DNA from: RCIO01 sp040880025 | GTDB lineage: Bacteria; Pseudomonadota; Alphaproteobacteria; Rhizobiales; Rhizobiaceae | Direction of reading: 5' to 3' | DNA: 64,000 nt | Assembly: GCA_040880025.1 (NCBI GenBank) | Contig: JBBDJD010000021.1 | Location: 1-64,000 of the forward strand | In this document: positions 1 to 9,073 of the stretch, in pieces | Position numbering within the stretch: the first letter of the stretch is position 1 | How the letters are laid out: each line of letters begins with the position of its first letter | The notes under the pieces: model-generated | Told to the model about the DNA's origin: nothing | Databases searched by the model: none | The model's input: the letters and a program-made list of their open reading frames with translations, nothing else | Made by a program: the position numbers and the translations under genes

Positions 1-54
<54 letters not shown>

Positions 55-340
55 CCGAAGCGGCGATGACATGTTGCATCGTCCGGTGCGCTACATAGAC
101 GATGCATGTGCGGTCATCAATGCGCAATCAGCCACGCTGTCGACGGGATTCGGCGCCGCGCCGGTATCCTCGCCGCACCCCGTTCAGCATAAATTGATCG
201 GGTCCGCACTGTCCGATGGACTTTTCCACGCCAGCCTTCAATATTTTGCCTTGAGCGGCGGATAGCAGAGGTTGGCGGGCGGGGTGTCTTTCCGGGCTGC
301 CTGCATGTCAGCGTGTCACATGGGCCGGCGGGAGGCTGCG

Positions 341-2098
341 ATGGTGTCAGCATTTGGTGGATTGGGCGCCTGGTTCCGCCGTGCGGCGATGGCCGCCCTT
401 GTGGCGCAGGCATGCATGATGGCGCCGGCTGCCGCGCAGGCCGTCGACCCGATGCTCGAAATCCGCATCGCCGAAGCGCTCGATGCCGGCGATACCGGCC
501 GGGCGATCGGGCTGATCGATGCCGCGCTGGCGGTTTCCGGCGATTTCCGCTTCACCGAGGACCTGCTGGCCCGCAAGGCCGATATTCTCCACGCCGCCGG
601 CCGTCATGTCGAAGCGGCGGCGGTTCTCGAAAATCTCGCCGCCTCGATCATCGAACGCGAGGGCGAGACCGCGCCGGAACTCGTTCCGCTTCTGGGGCGC
701 ATGGCGGACGCATATGAAGCCGCCGATGCGCCGGGCGATGCGGTTGCGGCGCTCTCGCGCCTGCTCGAAATTCTGGATGCGCTCGATCTCGACGCGCGCG
801 CGCCGCCGGTTCTCACGCGCCTTCAGGCGCTTGCCGATTCCAGGCCCGAGGTAGCGGGAGAGGCGCGGGCCGCGATCGGCGCATATGAGCTGTCCAGCGA
901 AGAAACCCGCGGCGGGCCGTTCGGGGCAGACCCCGAAACCGGCTTCACGACGGTCAAGATCTATTATGCCACCGACCGCGCGCGCACCGGCGACACCGAC
1001 CCGTCCGGTTTCTACGGCGGCGATCGCGGCGCGCTGGAGCTTGGTACGGCCACAGTCTCGATCCCGCCGCGCCATTTTCCCGGAAGGATCGAGAGGCCCA
1101 AATTCTGGCTGCTCGAATTCCGCGAGGACCCGGCGAAACACCTCATCCTGAAATCGGTAACGCCCGGCGACGCCGACGCGGTGTTTGGCGAGATGCGCGA
1201 CCAGCTGGCCGGCTCCGAAAGCGATTCCGCCTTCGTCTTCGTGCACGGCTTCAACGTGCCCTTCAACAAGGCCGCGCAGCGCACCGCGCAGATGGCGTAC
1301 GACATGAATTTCCAGGGCCTGCCGATCCTCTATTCATGGCCCTCGCGCGGCTCTCTCCTGAGCTATATCGCCGACAGTGCGGTGGTGAACTTGAGCGGCC
1401 GGCGCCTCACATTGTTCCTGGAGGACGTGGTCCGGAAATCGGGCGCCAAGCGCATCCATCTCATCGCCCATTCGATGGGCAACCGCGCGCTCACCGACGC
1501 GCTGGAACTTTATGCGCTGCGTCACGAGGGCGAGCCGCCGGCCTTCGATCAGGTGCTGTTCACGGCGCCCGATCTCGACGCCGGTCTTTTCGCGGAAATG
1601 GCGAAGACGATGCGGACTGCCGCGCAGCGCCTGACGCTCTATGCGTCCAACAAGGACTGGGCGCTGGCCGTTTCGCGCCAGCTGCATGGCGATGCGGCGC
1701 GCGCCGGGCAGGGCGGCGACAGGATCATCCAGGCCGACATCTTCGATTCCGTCGACATGACCTCGCTCGGCGACGACATGCTGGCGCATTCCTATTACGC
1801 CAACAATCCCTCGGCGCTGACCGACATCCTGTCGCTGTTCTGGCGCGACGCGCCGCCGGAGGACCGCTGCGGCATGGTCGCGGCGGAGGGCGAATACGGC
1901 AATTACTGGCAGTATTCGCCGGACGCCTGCGGCGACACGAACGCGCTTTTGTCGACGTTGTCGGCGCTCAGCCGGGCCTCCATCGTCAGCCTTCCCGAGG
2001 CGCGGGCCTTCCTCAACCGTTTCATGGTGTCGGCGACCGCGGACCCCGAAGACCGCAGCCGCCTGCAGGGCGCGCTCGAACGGCTGTTCAGCAATTAG
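341..2098 (+). CDS. Secreted alpha/beta hydrolase, DUF900 type, with helical N-terminal region
   Basis: Predicted exported serine hydrolase of about 585 residues. The first 30 or so residues form a signal peptide ending in an Ala-rich stretch (PAAAQA). Residues about 35-190 are Ala/Leu-rich helices reminiscent of TPR repeats. The catalytic domain follows, with the oxyanion-type motif FVFVHGFN and nucleophile elbow AHSMGN, as in the DUF900 family (unknown substrate). The start at 341 is preferred over upstream TTG/ATG codons because GGGAGG lies 5 bases upstream. It stands alone, convergent with the GST gene that follows. The catalytic fold is clear; the substrate is not. Confidence 0.85.
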   Translation: MVSAFGGLGAWFRRAAMAALVAQACMMAPAAAQAVDPMLEIRIAEALDAGDTGRAIGLIDAALAVSGDFRFTEDLLARKADILHAAGRHVEAAAVLENLAASIIEREGETAPELVPLLGRMADAYEAADAPGDAVAALSRLLEILDALDLDARAPPVLTRLQALADSRPEVAGEARAAIGAYELSSEETRGGPFGADPETGFTTVKIYYATDRARTGDTDPSGFYGGDRGALELGTATVSIPPRHFPGRIERPKFWLLEFREDPAKHLILKSVTPGDADAVFGEMRDQLAGSESDSAFVFVHGFNVPFNKAAQRTAQMAYDMNFQGLPILYSWPSRGSLLSYIADSAVVNLSGRRLTLFLEDVVRKSGAKRIHLIAHSMGNRALTDALELYALRHEGEPPAFDQVLFTAPDLDAGLFAEMAKTMRTAAQRLTLYASNKDWALAVSRQLHGDAARAGQGGDRIIQADIFDSVDMTSLGDDMLAHSYYANNPSALTDILSLFWRDAPPEDRCGMVAAEGEYGNYWQYSPDACGDTNALLSTLSALSRASIVSLPEARAFLNRFMVSATADPEDRSRLQGALERLFSN

Positions 2099-2101
2099 GA
2101 T

Positions 2102-2809
2102 CTATGACGGCCGCGCCGGAATGGTCAGCCCGCGCTGGCTGGCCGGTCGCGCGACGCAGCGCTCCAGCCAGGCGTTGAGGCTCTCCATTTCGTCCATGCC
2201 GACGATGTCGCTCGCTTCGTAGAACACCTTCACCGTGCGCACCCACGGGAAAATCGCGATGTCGGCGATCGTGTAGTCGTCGCCCATGATCCACTCGCGG
2301 TCCTTCACCCGCCCGTCGATCACGCCGAGCAGGCGCCTGCTTTCGTCGCGGTAGCGCTCCAGCGGCCGCTTGTCCTCGATTGCCTTGCCGGCGAACTTGT
2401 AGAAGAAGCCGAGCTGTCCGAGCATCGGGCCGACGTGACCCACCTGGAAGAATGTCCACTGCAGCGTCTGGTGCCGCAGCGCCGGGTCCGCGGGCATCAG
2501 CTTGCCGGTCTTTTCGGCCAGATAGTTGAGGATGGCGCCGGATTCGAACAGTCCGAGCGGCTTTCCGCCCGGACCGTCGGGATCGATGATCGCCGGTATC
2601 TTGCCGTTGGAATTGAGCGACAGGAAATCCGGCGTCCAGGTTTCATTGTCGAGGATGTTCACCAGATGCGCCTCGTAGGGCAGCCCGGTTTCCTCCAGCA
2701 TGATCGAAGCCTTGACGCCGTTTGGAGTCGGAAAAGAGTAGAGCTGCAGCCGGTCCGGATGTTCGGCCGGCCAGCGGGCGGCGATCGGAAAGTCGTTCAG
2801 TGCGGTCAT
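2102..2809 (-). CDS. Glutathione S-transferase family protein (YfcG/YghU-like)
   Basis: 235-residue GST. The N-terminal thioredoxin-fold domain carries the glutathione-binding SNGKIPAI and the E-S-G turn (FESGAILNYLAEK), where Glu-Ser binds the gamma-glutamyl group. The C-terminal helical domain has the usual DYTIADIAIFPW signature. The short N-terminal lead before the first strand and the PNGVKASIMLEE segment resemble the Nu-class disulfide-bond oxidoreductases YfcG/YghU, so a glutathione-dependent disulfide reductase is more likely than a detoxifying transferase. Start chosen at 2809 because AGGAGGGACCTCC lies directly upstream. It diverges from ureD with about 200 bp between the starts. 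Confidence 0.9.
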   Translation of the reverse strand: MTALNDFPIAARWPAEHPDRLQLYSFPTPNGVKASIMLEETGLPYEAHLVNILDNETWTPDFLSLNSNGKIPAIIDPDGPGGKPLGLFESGAILNYLAEKTGKLMPADPALRHQTLQWTFFQVGHVGPMLGQLGFFYKFAGKAIEDKRPLERYRDESRRLLGVIDGRVKDREWIMGDDYTIADIAIFPWVRTVKVFYEASDIVGMDEMESLNAWLERCVARPASQRGLTIPARPS

Positions 2810-3011
2810 GGAGGTCCCTCCTGGTGGAAAACGGCGGTCGCCGCCGCGCCGCATGAGCCCGGCTCCGGCGGCGGTGAAAAAGAAGCCCTGCGCAGTTAGC
2901 AACAATGGCCGCCGTCGCAAGCCGGATAACTCAACTGTGACTGGAAACCGAGGCGCTTGGCGCGCGGGCATGAAGCTTGCATTCCACGCTGGTGAAGTGG
3001 AACCTGCTGAC

Positions 3012-3851
3012 ATGACGACCCAGCGTCCGGCGATCGACAGTCTTCAATCCCAGCGCGTGGCGGCGCTCGGCGCTTTGTCTGTTGCCGAAACCGGCGGCAG
3101 GACCCGCATCGCCCGGCTCTACCAGGAGGGCGCGGCCAAGATACGCCTGCCGCATGACGCCGGTGACGCGCTGCAGGCGGTGCTGATCAACACGGCGGGC
3201 GGGCTGACGGGCGGCGACCGCCTGCGCTGGGAGATCGAGGTCGGAGCGGGCGCGGCCCTGACCACGACCACCCAGGCATGCGAGCGCGCCTATCGCTCCG
3301 CCGGCGGCCATGCCGAGGTCGGCGCGCGCATCGCCGTGCGCGAAGGCGCGTTGCTTTCGTGGCTGCCGCAGGAGACGATCCTGTTCGATCGTTCCGCCTT
3401 GCAGCGCCGTCTTGAGATCGACGTTGAGCCAGGGGCGCGAGCGCTCGTGCTTGAGGCGGTCATCCTTGGCAGGCAGGCATATGGCGAAACGGTGAAGCTC
3501 GCGCATTTCCGCGATCGCTGGCGCGTGCGTGTGGCCGGCCGGCTGGTCCACGCCGAGGAATTCGCGATCGGACCGGCTGTTTCCCGCCAGATGGAGCGCG
3601 CGGTCTTTGCCGGCGGCTCCCGCGCCTTCGCCACGATTCTTCTGATCGGCGACGATGCGGAGCAACTGGTCGATCCGGTGAGGGATATTCTGGGAGAGGA
3701 TGGCGGCGTCAGCTTCTGGCGCGCCGGCAAAACTGGCAAGCTTCTTGCCAGACTTGTGGCGCAGGACGGTTATGCGCTCCGCCGCCGGCTCGTTCCGGCG
3801 CTCACACTGCTTAATGGGCAGGCACAATTGCCCAAATTGTGGTCACTTTGA
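3012..3851 (+). CDS. ureD: Urease accessory protein UreD
   Basis: Scaffold chaperone that binds apo-urease and recruits UreF and UreG for nickel delivery. About 279 residues, normal for the family. Recognisable UreD signatures are the NTAGGLTGGDRL block near residue 60 and TTTTQACERAYRS near residue 80. It opens the urease cluster, 15 bp ahead of ureA. The start is uncertain: ATG 3012 gives the usual N-terminus, but an in-frame ATG at 2970 would add 14 residues, and neither has a strong Shine-Dalgarno. Identity is firm from sequence and context. Confidence 0.93.
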   Translation: MTTQRPAIDSLQSQRVAALGALSVAETGGRTRIARLYQEGAAKIRLPHDAGDALQAVLINTAGGLTGGDRLRWEIEVGAGAALTTTTQACERAYRSAGGHAEVGARIAVREGALLSWLPQETILFDRSALQRRLEIDVEPGARALVLEAVILGRQAYGETVKLAHFRDRWRVRVAGRLVHAEEFAIGPAVSRQMERAVFAGGSRAFATILLIGDDAEQLVDPVRDILGEDGGVSFWRAGKTGKLLARLVAQDGYALRRRLVPALTLLNGQAQLPKLWSL

Positions 3852-3866
3852 CGGAGCCATGCAGAC

Positions 3867-4169
3867 ATGAACCTCACACCCCGTGAAAAGGACAAGCTGC
3901 TGGTTTCGATGGCGGCCATGGTCGCCCGCCGCCGGTTGGAGCGTGGCGTCAAGCTGAACCATCCCGAGGCCATCGCGCTGATCACCGACTATGTCGTGGA
4001 GGGTGCGCGCGACGGCCGCTCGGTTGCCGATCTGATGGAGGCCGGCGCGCATGTCGTAGCACGCAATCAGGTCATGGAAGGCGTCGCGGAGATGATCCAC
4101 GACGTGCAGGTGGAAGCGACATTTCCGGACGGGACCAAGCTGGTAACCGTGCATGAGCCGATCCGGTGA
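3867..4169 (+). CDS. ureA: Urease subunit gamma
   Basis: Structural gamma subunit of urease (urea to ammonia and carbamate, cytoplasmic). The length of exactly 100 residues and the family signatures MNLTPREKDKLL, LNHPEAIALI and NQVMEGV match UreA. It is a separate polypeptide here, as in most proteobacteria, rather than fused to UreB. The start lies 15 bp after ureD and the end overlaps the frame region of the following HupE/UreJ gene. Confidence 0.98.
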   Translation: MNLTPREKDKLLVSMAAMVARRRLERGVKLNHPEAIALITDYVVEGARDGRSVADLMEAGAHVVARNQVMEGVAEMIHDVQVEATFPDGTKLVTVHEPIR

Positions 4170-4201
4170 GCCCGGACGCACTCTCAAAGAGGGGTATTCA
4201 C

Positions 4202-4798
4202 GTGAAGATTACAACAACAGCGGCGCTCGCGACGATCGGCTTCGCGGCAATGGTCTCGCCGGCGTTCGCGCATCTCGATCCCGGCCAACACGGTTCCCTT
4301 GCCGCGGGCTTTTCGCATCCGCTGATCGGCGCCGATCACATTCTGGCGATGGTGGCGGTCGGCCTTTGGGCTGCGCTATTGGGCGCGCGTTCGCTCGTGC
4401 TCGTACCGCTGGCATTTGTCGGCGCGATGCTGGCCGGGTTTCTCGCAGCGATGGCTGGCGTTCCGCTTCCGTTCATCGAGCCGGCGATCCTCGCTTCGGT
4501 CGTCATTATCGGCCTTTTCGCCGCCGTTGCGCTGAAGGTGCCGCCCACGGCGGCTATGGCGCTCGTCGGATTTTTTGCCGTGTTCCACGGCCATGCTCAT
4601 GGCGGCGAGATCGGTCAGGCGGGCGCATATGAATACGCCGCCGGCTTCGCGCTTGCCACGGCCCTGCTTCACGCCGCCGGTGTTACGGGCGGGATTTTTC
4701 TCGGCAGGCTGTTCGGCAGCGATGCCGGCCGCTACGTCGTCCGCGTGGCTGGCGCGGCAACGGCGATCGGCGGGCTTGCCCTCGCTTTCGCCAGCTGA
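4202..4798 (+). CDS. HupE/UreJ family membrane protein, probable nickel permease
   Basis: About 198-residue integral membrane protein. A signal-like N-terminus ends at AFAHLDPGQHG, followed by HPLIGADHILAMVAVG, the HPxxGxDHxxxM metal-binding motif of HupE/UreJ, and about six hydrophobic segments. A second His cluster (FHGHAHGGEIG) sits mid-protein. HupE/UreJ proteins import nickel for hydrogenase or urease; placement between ureA and ureB argues for UreJ. I chose GTG 4202, preceded by AGAGGGG, over an in-frame ATG at 4166 that would overlap ureA and put residues ahead of the signal sequence. Confidence 0.9.
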   Translation: MKITTTAALATIGFAAMVSPAFAHLDPGQHGSLAAGFSHPLIGADHILAMVAVGLWAALLGARSLVLVPLAFVGAMLAGFLAAMAGVPLPFIEPAILASVVIIGLFAAVALKVPPTAAMALVGFFAVFHGHAHGGEIGQAGAYEYAAGFALATALLHAAGVTGGIFLGRLFGSDAGRYVVRVAGAATAIGGLALAFAS

Positions 4799-4808
4799 GG
4801 AGGGCCGC

Positions 4809-5114
4809 ATGATCCCAGGCGAAGTCATCACTGCCGCCGGCGACATCGAACTCAACGCGGGCGCTGAAACCGTCACGCTCCGTGTCGCCAATACCGGCGA
4901 CCGGCCCATCCAGGTCGGCAGCCACTATCATTTCTTCGAGACCAATGAGGGGTTGGATTTCGACCGCGGGAAGGCGCGCGGCATGCGGCTCGATATAGCG
5001 TCGGGTACGGCGGTGCGTTTCGAGCCGGGACAGGAGCGCGATGTGACGCTCGTTGCGCTCGGCGGCAAGCGGACGGTTTACGGTTTCCAGCAGAAGGTCA
5101 TGGGGGCGCTGTGA
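4809..5114 (+). CDS. ureB: Urease subunit beta
   Basis: Structural beta subunit of urease, 101 residues. Signatures are MIPGEV at the start, GDRPIQVGSHYHFFE near residue 32 and the C-terminal GGKRTVYGFQQKV. The start ATG lies 10 bp after hupE/ureJ with AGGAGGG upstream. It is the last plus-strand gene before a 1.3-kb interruption; the catalytic subunit ureC resumes at 6432. Confidence 0.97.
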   Translation: MIPGEVITAAGDIELNAGAETVTLRVANTGDRPIQVGSHYHFFETNEGLDFDRGKARGMRLDIASGTAVRFEPGQERDVTLVALGGKRTVYGFQQKVMGAL

Positions 5115-5157
5115 GATGAGGCGGGCAAGCGCGCCGCGCCGCGGCCATTCGCACTGC

Positions 5158-5661
5158 TCACCCGTTGGGATCCTCGCCGGCGACGAAAATCGTGGCGTCG
5201 CCATCGTCGCCGAATTCGAGCGCGAAGATGTCGCGCAGCATTATGCCGCGCGAATTGATGGCATGAAAGAACAACGCGCTGCTCTCGATGGATTGTCGAA
5301 GCGTCTCGATCGCTTCCTGGTTTTCCTCGATGGCGGCGTCGAGTTCGCTCGACGCTTCACCGATATCGGGCAGGAACACGATCTTGAGGTCGCTCATGTT
5401 GAACGCCTTGCGCACCCGTTCGGCGCTGTCCTGGGCGTTTTCGATGGCGGAAACGACGCGCTCCGAAGCGTCCCCCGCGCCTTGCTGTTCGGTCTCCACG
5501 TTGGAGCCGACGATGGACTCGATCGTGTCTTCGTCGTTGAGGCCCTGCGCCATCAGCGGCATGGCCGGATTTACGGCAACGAGAAATGCCGCCAGCGCGG
5601 CGGTGTGAAGCAGGAACAGCGGCTCCCGATCGGAGCAAGTGCGGGTTCGATAGGTCATCAT
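5158..5661 (-). CDS. Secreted protein of unknown function, between ureB and ureC
   Basis: 167-residue protein I do not recognise. Residues about 14-38 form a signal peptide ending in PLMAQ. The mature part is strongly acidic and helical (NEDT/ENAQDSAERV, then ELDAAIEENQEAIETL), ending in an acidic stretch FGDDGDATIFVAG. It runs opposite to the urease genes. The general layout (acidic mature chain, short beta-like segment, 30-residue Glu-rich helix, hydrophobic C-terminal strand) resembles the neighbouring minus-strand protein at 5755-6207, so the two may be diverged paralogues. No clear ribosome site precedes the ATG pair at 5661/5658, so the start is uncertain. Confidence 0.65.
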   Translation of the reverse strand: MMTYRTRTCSDREPLFLLHTAALAAFLVAVNPAMPLMAQGLNDEDTIESIVGSNVETEQQGAGDASERVVSAIENAQDSAERVRKAFNMSDLKIVFLPDIGEASSELDAAIEENQEAIETLRQSIESSALFFHAINSRGIMLRDIFALEFGDDGDATIFVAGEDPNG

Positions 5662-5754
5662 GTCGAGCCAAACATAGGGGGACGGGGACGCGATCTCAAC
5701 CTTAGACAGCGCGAGCCGAAGCTCGCGCCGTTGAACAGTGGGAGAAAGCCGCTC

Positions 5755-6207
5755 TTAGCGGACGTAGACGATGACCCCGCCATCAGCCGCCACGTCGGCT
5801 GCGAGCACGTCGGTGGTTGCAACCGACTGCGCTTCCAGCTGGGACTTGACCGCGGCGTTGCCATCGATCGCCGCGTGAAGCTCCTGCATCTGGGCTTCGC
5901 TCTCGGCCATCGCCTGCTCAACACGGACCTCGTCGGAATTTTCGAGCGTGCTCACGTGAATGACGCGGATCTCGCCGATGTCGGTCATCGTATTGATGGC
6001 CGCCGCAGCGCTACTGTCGGCCATCAGGCCGAGCGCGCTGTCAAAATCGGTGCCGACCGCGGCAGTCGTACCGGTGTCGATCGAGGTCTCGCCGGTCTCG
6101 GGGACCTGCACCTCCACGTCGCCGCTGGCCGTCTGCGCGAGGGCCGGCGTTGCAAGCATCGTGGCGCCGAAAAGGGCGGCTGTCGTAAGACGCATCATGC
6201 GTTTCAT
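5755..6207 (-). CDS. Small secreted protein of unknown function, between ureB and ureC
   Basis: 150 residues, no recognised family. A textbook signal peptide (MKRMMRLTTAALFGATMLA... ending PALAQ) is followed by a Thr/Val/Glu-rich acidic chain, a short strand-like segment (EIRVIHVSTL), a Glu-rich helix (EQAMAESEAQMQELHAAI) and a C-terminal strand GGVIVYVR. Start chosen at ATG 6207 with GGAGAA upstream. Codon usage and GC match the surroundings. Likely periplasmic or secreted; probably a paralogue of the protein at 5158-5661. The upstream hairpin at 6232-6251 lies in its leader. Confidence 0.75.
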   Translation of the reverse strand: MKRMMRLTTAALFGATMLATPALAQTASGDVEVQVPETGETSIDTGTTAAVGTDFDSALGLMADSSAAAAINTMTDIGEIRVIHVSTLENSDEVRVEQAMAESEAQMQELHAAIDGNAAVKSQLEAQSVATTDVLAADVAADGGVIVYVR

Positions 6208-6231
6208 CTGAGTTCTCCATTTGCTGTCTTG

Positions 6232-6251
6232 AAAAGCCCGCCTCGGCGGGC
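6232..6251 (-). terminator. GC hairpin plus short T-run on minus strand
   Basis: On the minus strand GCCCGC-CGAG-GCGGGC is followed by TTTTC, about 25 bases before the ATG at 6207. It could stop minus-strand transcription from ureC upstream DNA or act as a leader attenuator. The T-run is short, so the call is weak. Confidence 0.35.
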
Positions 6252-6431
6252 ACGTCGCAAATTTGCGACTGGTGGGGAAATGCATTGGACGAAGGCGTGT
6301 TCCCCGGCAGCGGGGGCCATTTCTGGGCATTTCTCTGTCAAAACCGTGTTCTCCGGTGAGACCCGCGAGTGGCGCCCTTTCGGGGCCGGTCTCATGCAAC
6401 GCTTTGCTCCATTCATGATCAGGATCGACTG

Positions 6432-8141
6432 ATGCCAGCGACAATTTCCCGCTCCGCCTACGCCCAGATGTTCGGCCCCACCACCGGCGACAAGGTCCGC
6501 CTGGCGGACACCGAACTCTTCATCGAGGTGGAGAAGGATTTCACCACCTATGGCGAGGAGGTGAAATTCGGCGGCGGCAAGGTCATCCGCGACGGCATGG
6601 GCCAGAGCCAGACGAGCCGGGCCGATGGCGCTGTCGATACCGTCATCACCAACGCGCTGGTGCTGGATGTGACCGGCATCTACAAGGCCGATATCGGCAT
6701 CAGAGACGGGCGCATCTCAGGCATAGGCAAGGCCGGCAATCCCGATACGCAGCCGGGCGTTACGATAATTGTGGGCCCCGGCACCGAGGCGATCGCCGGC
6801 GAGGGCAAGATCCTGACTGCCGGCGGCTTCGACGCGCATATCCATTTCATCTGCCCGCAGCAGATCGAGGAAGCGCTGATGTCGGGCCTCACCACGATGC
6901 TCGGCGGCGGCACGGGACCCGCTCACGGCACGCTTGCCACGACCTGCACGCCCGGTTCGTGGCATCTGGGACGGATGATCCAGTCATTCGATGCGTTCCC
7001 GATGAATATCGGCCTTGCGGGCAAGGGCAACGCCTCGCTGCCGGCCGCGCTTGAGGAAATGGTGTTGGGCGGCGCCTGCGCGCTCAAGATGCACGAGGAC
7101 TGGGGCTCGACCCCGGCGGTGATCGACAATTGCCTGTCCGTTGCCGACGCCTATGACGTCCAGGCGATGATCCACACCGACACGCTCAACGAGTCAGGCT
7201 TCGTTGAAGACACGGTTGCCGCCTTCAAGGGCCGCACCATCCACGCCTATCACACGGAAGGCGCGGGCGGCGGGCATGCGCCGGACATCATCAAGGCCTG
7301 CGGTTTCGCCAACGTCATCCCGTCCTCCACCAATCCGACGCGGCCATACACGGTCAACACGCTGGCCGAGCATCTCGACATGCTGATGGTGTGCCATCAT
7401 CTGTCGCCGTCGATTCCCGAAGACATCGCATTCGCCGAGAGCCGGATCCGCAAGGAGACCATCGCGGCGGAGGACATCCTTCACGACATGGGCGCCTTCT
7501 CCATCATCGCCTCCGACAGCCAGGCCATGGGCCGCGTCGGCGAAGTGATCATCCGCACCTGGCAGACCGCCGACAAGATGAAACGCCAGCGTGGGCGTCT
7601 GCCCGAGGAGTCCGGCGAAAACGACAATTTCCGCGTCCGCCGCTACATTGCCAAATACACGATCAACCCGGCCATCGCGCATGGCATGTCGAAGGAGATC
7701 GGCTCCATCGAGGTCGGCAAGCGCGCCGACCTTGTGCTGTGGGACACGGCGTTCTTCGGCGTGAAACCGAACATGATCATCATCGGCGGCTCGATCACCG
7801 CTTCGCCGATGGGCGACCCCAATGGTTCGATTCCCGCGCAACCATACCACTACCGCTACATGTTCGGCGGCTTCGGCAAGGCGATCACCGCCTCCTCGGT
7901 TACGTTCGTTTCAAAGGCGGCGCTCGCCGACGGGCTGAAAGGCAAGCTCGGCGTCGACAAGCAGATGGTCGCGGTGGAAAACACGCGCGGCGGCATCTCC
8001 AAGGCGTCGATGCTGCTCAACGACGCGACACCGGAAGTGGAGGTCGATCCCGAAACCTACGAGGTGCGCGCCAACGGCGAACTGCTCACCTGCGAGCCCG
8101 CGACGGTGCTGCCGATGGCGCAGCGCTATTTTCTGTTTTAG
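6432..8141 (+). CDS. ureC: Urease subunit alpha (catalytic)
   Basis: Nickel amidohydrolase subunit of 569 residues, standard length. All active-site residues can be read, offset by 2 from the Klebsiella numbering: His136 and His138 (DAHIHF), the Lys219 to be carbamylated (ALKMHEDWG), His248, His274, flap Cys321 and His322/323 (VCHHLSP), and Asp362 (ASDSQAMGR). Nothing essential is missing, so the enzyme should be functional. An upstream in-frame ATG exists, but 6432 gives the conserved N-terminus. It is separated from ureB by two opposite-strand genes, so it probably has its own promoter in 6208-6431. Confidence 0.98.
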   Translation: MPATISRSAYAQMFGPTTGDKVRLADTELFIEVEKDFTTYGEEVKFGGGKVIRDGMGQSQTSRADGAVDTVITNALVLDVTGIYKADIGIRDGRISGIGKAGNPDTQPGVTIIVGPGTEAIAGEGKILTAGGFDAHIHFICPQQIEEALMSGLTTMLGGGTGPAHGTLATTCTPGSWHLGRMIQSFDAFPMNIGLAGKGNASLPAALEEMVLGGACALKMHEDWGSTPAVIDNCLSVADAYDVQAMIHTDTLNESGFVEDTVAAFKGRTIHAYHTEGAGGGHAPDIIKACGFANVIPSSTNPTRPYTVNTLAEHLDMLMVCHHLSPSIPEDIAFAESRIRKETIAAEDILHDMGAFSIIASDSQAMGRVGEVIIRTWQTADKMKRQRGRLPEESGENDNFRVRRYIAKYTINPAIAHGMSKEIGSIEVGKRADLVLWDTAFFGVKPNMIIIGGSITASPMGDPNGSIPAQPYHYRYMFGGFGKAITASSVTFVSKAALADGLKGKLGVDKQMVAVENTRGGISKASMLLNDATPEVEVDPETYEVRANGELLTCEPATVLPMAQRYFLF

Positions 8142-8168
8142 CCTGCCGGTCCATTCGGGAGGCCATTC

Positions 8169-8465
8169 ATGATCTATGTCGTCGCCACGCTCAACATCAA
8201 ACCCGGCGCGAAGGAACAACTGCTTGAACCGGCGCGCGCGTGCATTGCCGAGACACGCAAGGAAAAGGGCTGCATTTCCTACGATCTGCTTGAAAGCTTG
8301 ACCGAGCCGGAGACCATGGTTTTCGTCGAGCGCTGGGAGACCCGGGACGATCTGACGGCCCATTCCAAACAGCCGCACCTCGCAGTCTGGCGCGATGCCA
8401 GCAATCCGCATCTGGTTTCGCGCACGATCGAGATCGTGCATCCCGAAAAGGTGGAGACTTTCTGA
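8169..8465 (+). CDS. ABM-domain monooxygenase-like protein (YgiN type)
   Basis: 98-residue single ABM (antibiotic biosynthesis monooxygenase, dimeric alpha-beta barrel) domain. Family marks are the start MIYVVATLNIKPG, KGCISYDLLES and FVERWETRDDLTAH. Such proteins are quinol monooxygenases or stress-related oxygenases; the substrate cannot be inferred. GGGAGG precedes the ATG and the stop overlaps the next start (TGATG), so it is translationally coupled to the GST gene inside the urease cluster. Its link to urease is positional only. Confidence 0.85.
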   Translation: MIYVVATLNIKPGAKEQLLEPARACIAETRKEKGCISYDLLESLTEPETMVFVERWETRDDLTAHSKQPHLAVWRDASNPHLVSRTIEIVHPEKVETF

Positions 8466-9073
8466 TGTATCAGGCGGTCGGATCACCGGGGTCGCGTCTC
8501 ACCCGGGTCACCTGGATGCTGGAGGAGCTCGGCGAGCCTTATGAGATCGTCAAGGCCAAGCAGCATTCGGATGTGATGTACCGCTACAATCCCTCAGGCA
8601 AGATCCCGGCGCTGGTCGACGGCGATCTGGTGCTGACCGATTCCGCCGCGATCTGCTTCTATCTCGGCGACAAACACGCCGACAAAGGCCTCGGGCCGAC
8701 GTCCGCCCGCGAGCGCGGTCTGATGAATTCCTGGCTGTTCTTCGCGCAGTCGGAGCTCGAAGCGCCGCTGTGGAACAAGCTCAAGCACCGCCTTTTGCTG
8801 CCCGATGAACTGCGCGCCGAAATCGGCCCTTGGACAAAGATGGAATTCGACCGCGAGATCGCCACACTGGAAAAACGGCTGGGCGACAATCTTTACGCCA
8901 TGGGCGACCGCTTCACCGCCGCCGACATCATCATCGGCCATTGCGGCCAGTGGGCGCGGGGCGCGAAATTCGAGATCGGCTCCGACAGGGTGAATGCCTA
9001 TTTCGACCGGGTACTCGGCCGCCCGGCGCTGGCCAGGGCCAGGGCGCGCGAAGAGGAAGCGAAGGCCGCATGA
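8465..9073 (+). CDS. Glutathione S-transferase family protein in urease cluster
   Basis: 202-residue GST. The N-terminal thioredoxin-like domain shows PGSRLTRVTWMLEELG, YNPSGKIPALVDG (cis-Pro loop) and LTDSAAICFYLGDK (Asp-Ser binding the glutathione gamma-glutamyl group). The C-terminal domain has FTAADIIIGHC. It begins inside the stop of the ABM gene and overlaps the ureE start by 4 bp, so three genes are coupled. Substrate unknown. It is not a close match in sequence pattern to the GST at 2102-2809. Confidence 0.9.
   Translation: MYQAVGSPGSRLTRVTWMLEELGEPYEIVKAKQHSDVMYRYNPSGKIPALVDGDLVLTDSAAICFYLGDKHADKGLGPTSARERGLMNSWLFFAQSELEAPLWNKLKHRLLLPDELRAEIGPWTKMEFDREIATLEKRLGDNLYAMGDRFTAADIIIGHCGQWARGAKFEIGSDRVNAYFDRVLGRPALARARAREEEAKAA

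Noticed and set aside
71..265. 64-codon frame after the tRNA
   Set aside because: No ribosome site and no protein-like pattern; the region 55-340 looks like plain intergenic sequence with the hydrolase promoter.
5053..6432. Plus-strand open frame of about 460 codons filling the ureB-ureC gap
   Set aside because: The minus-strand frames have signal peptides, acidic mature chains and, for one, a good ribosome site; the plus frame is basic, low-complexity and continues into ureB and the ureC leader.
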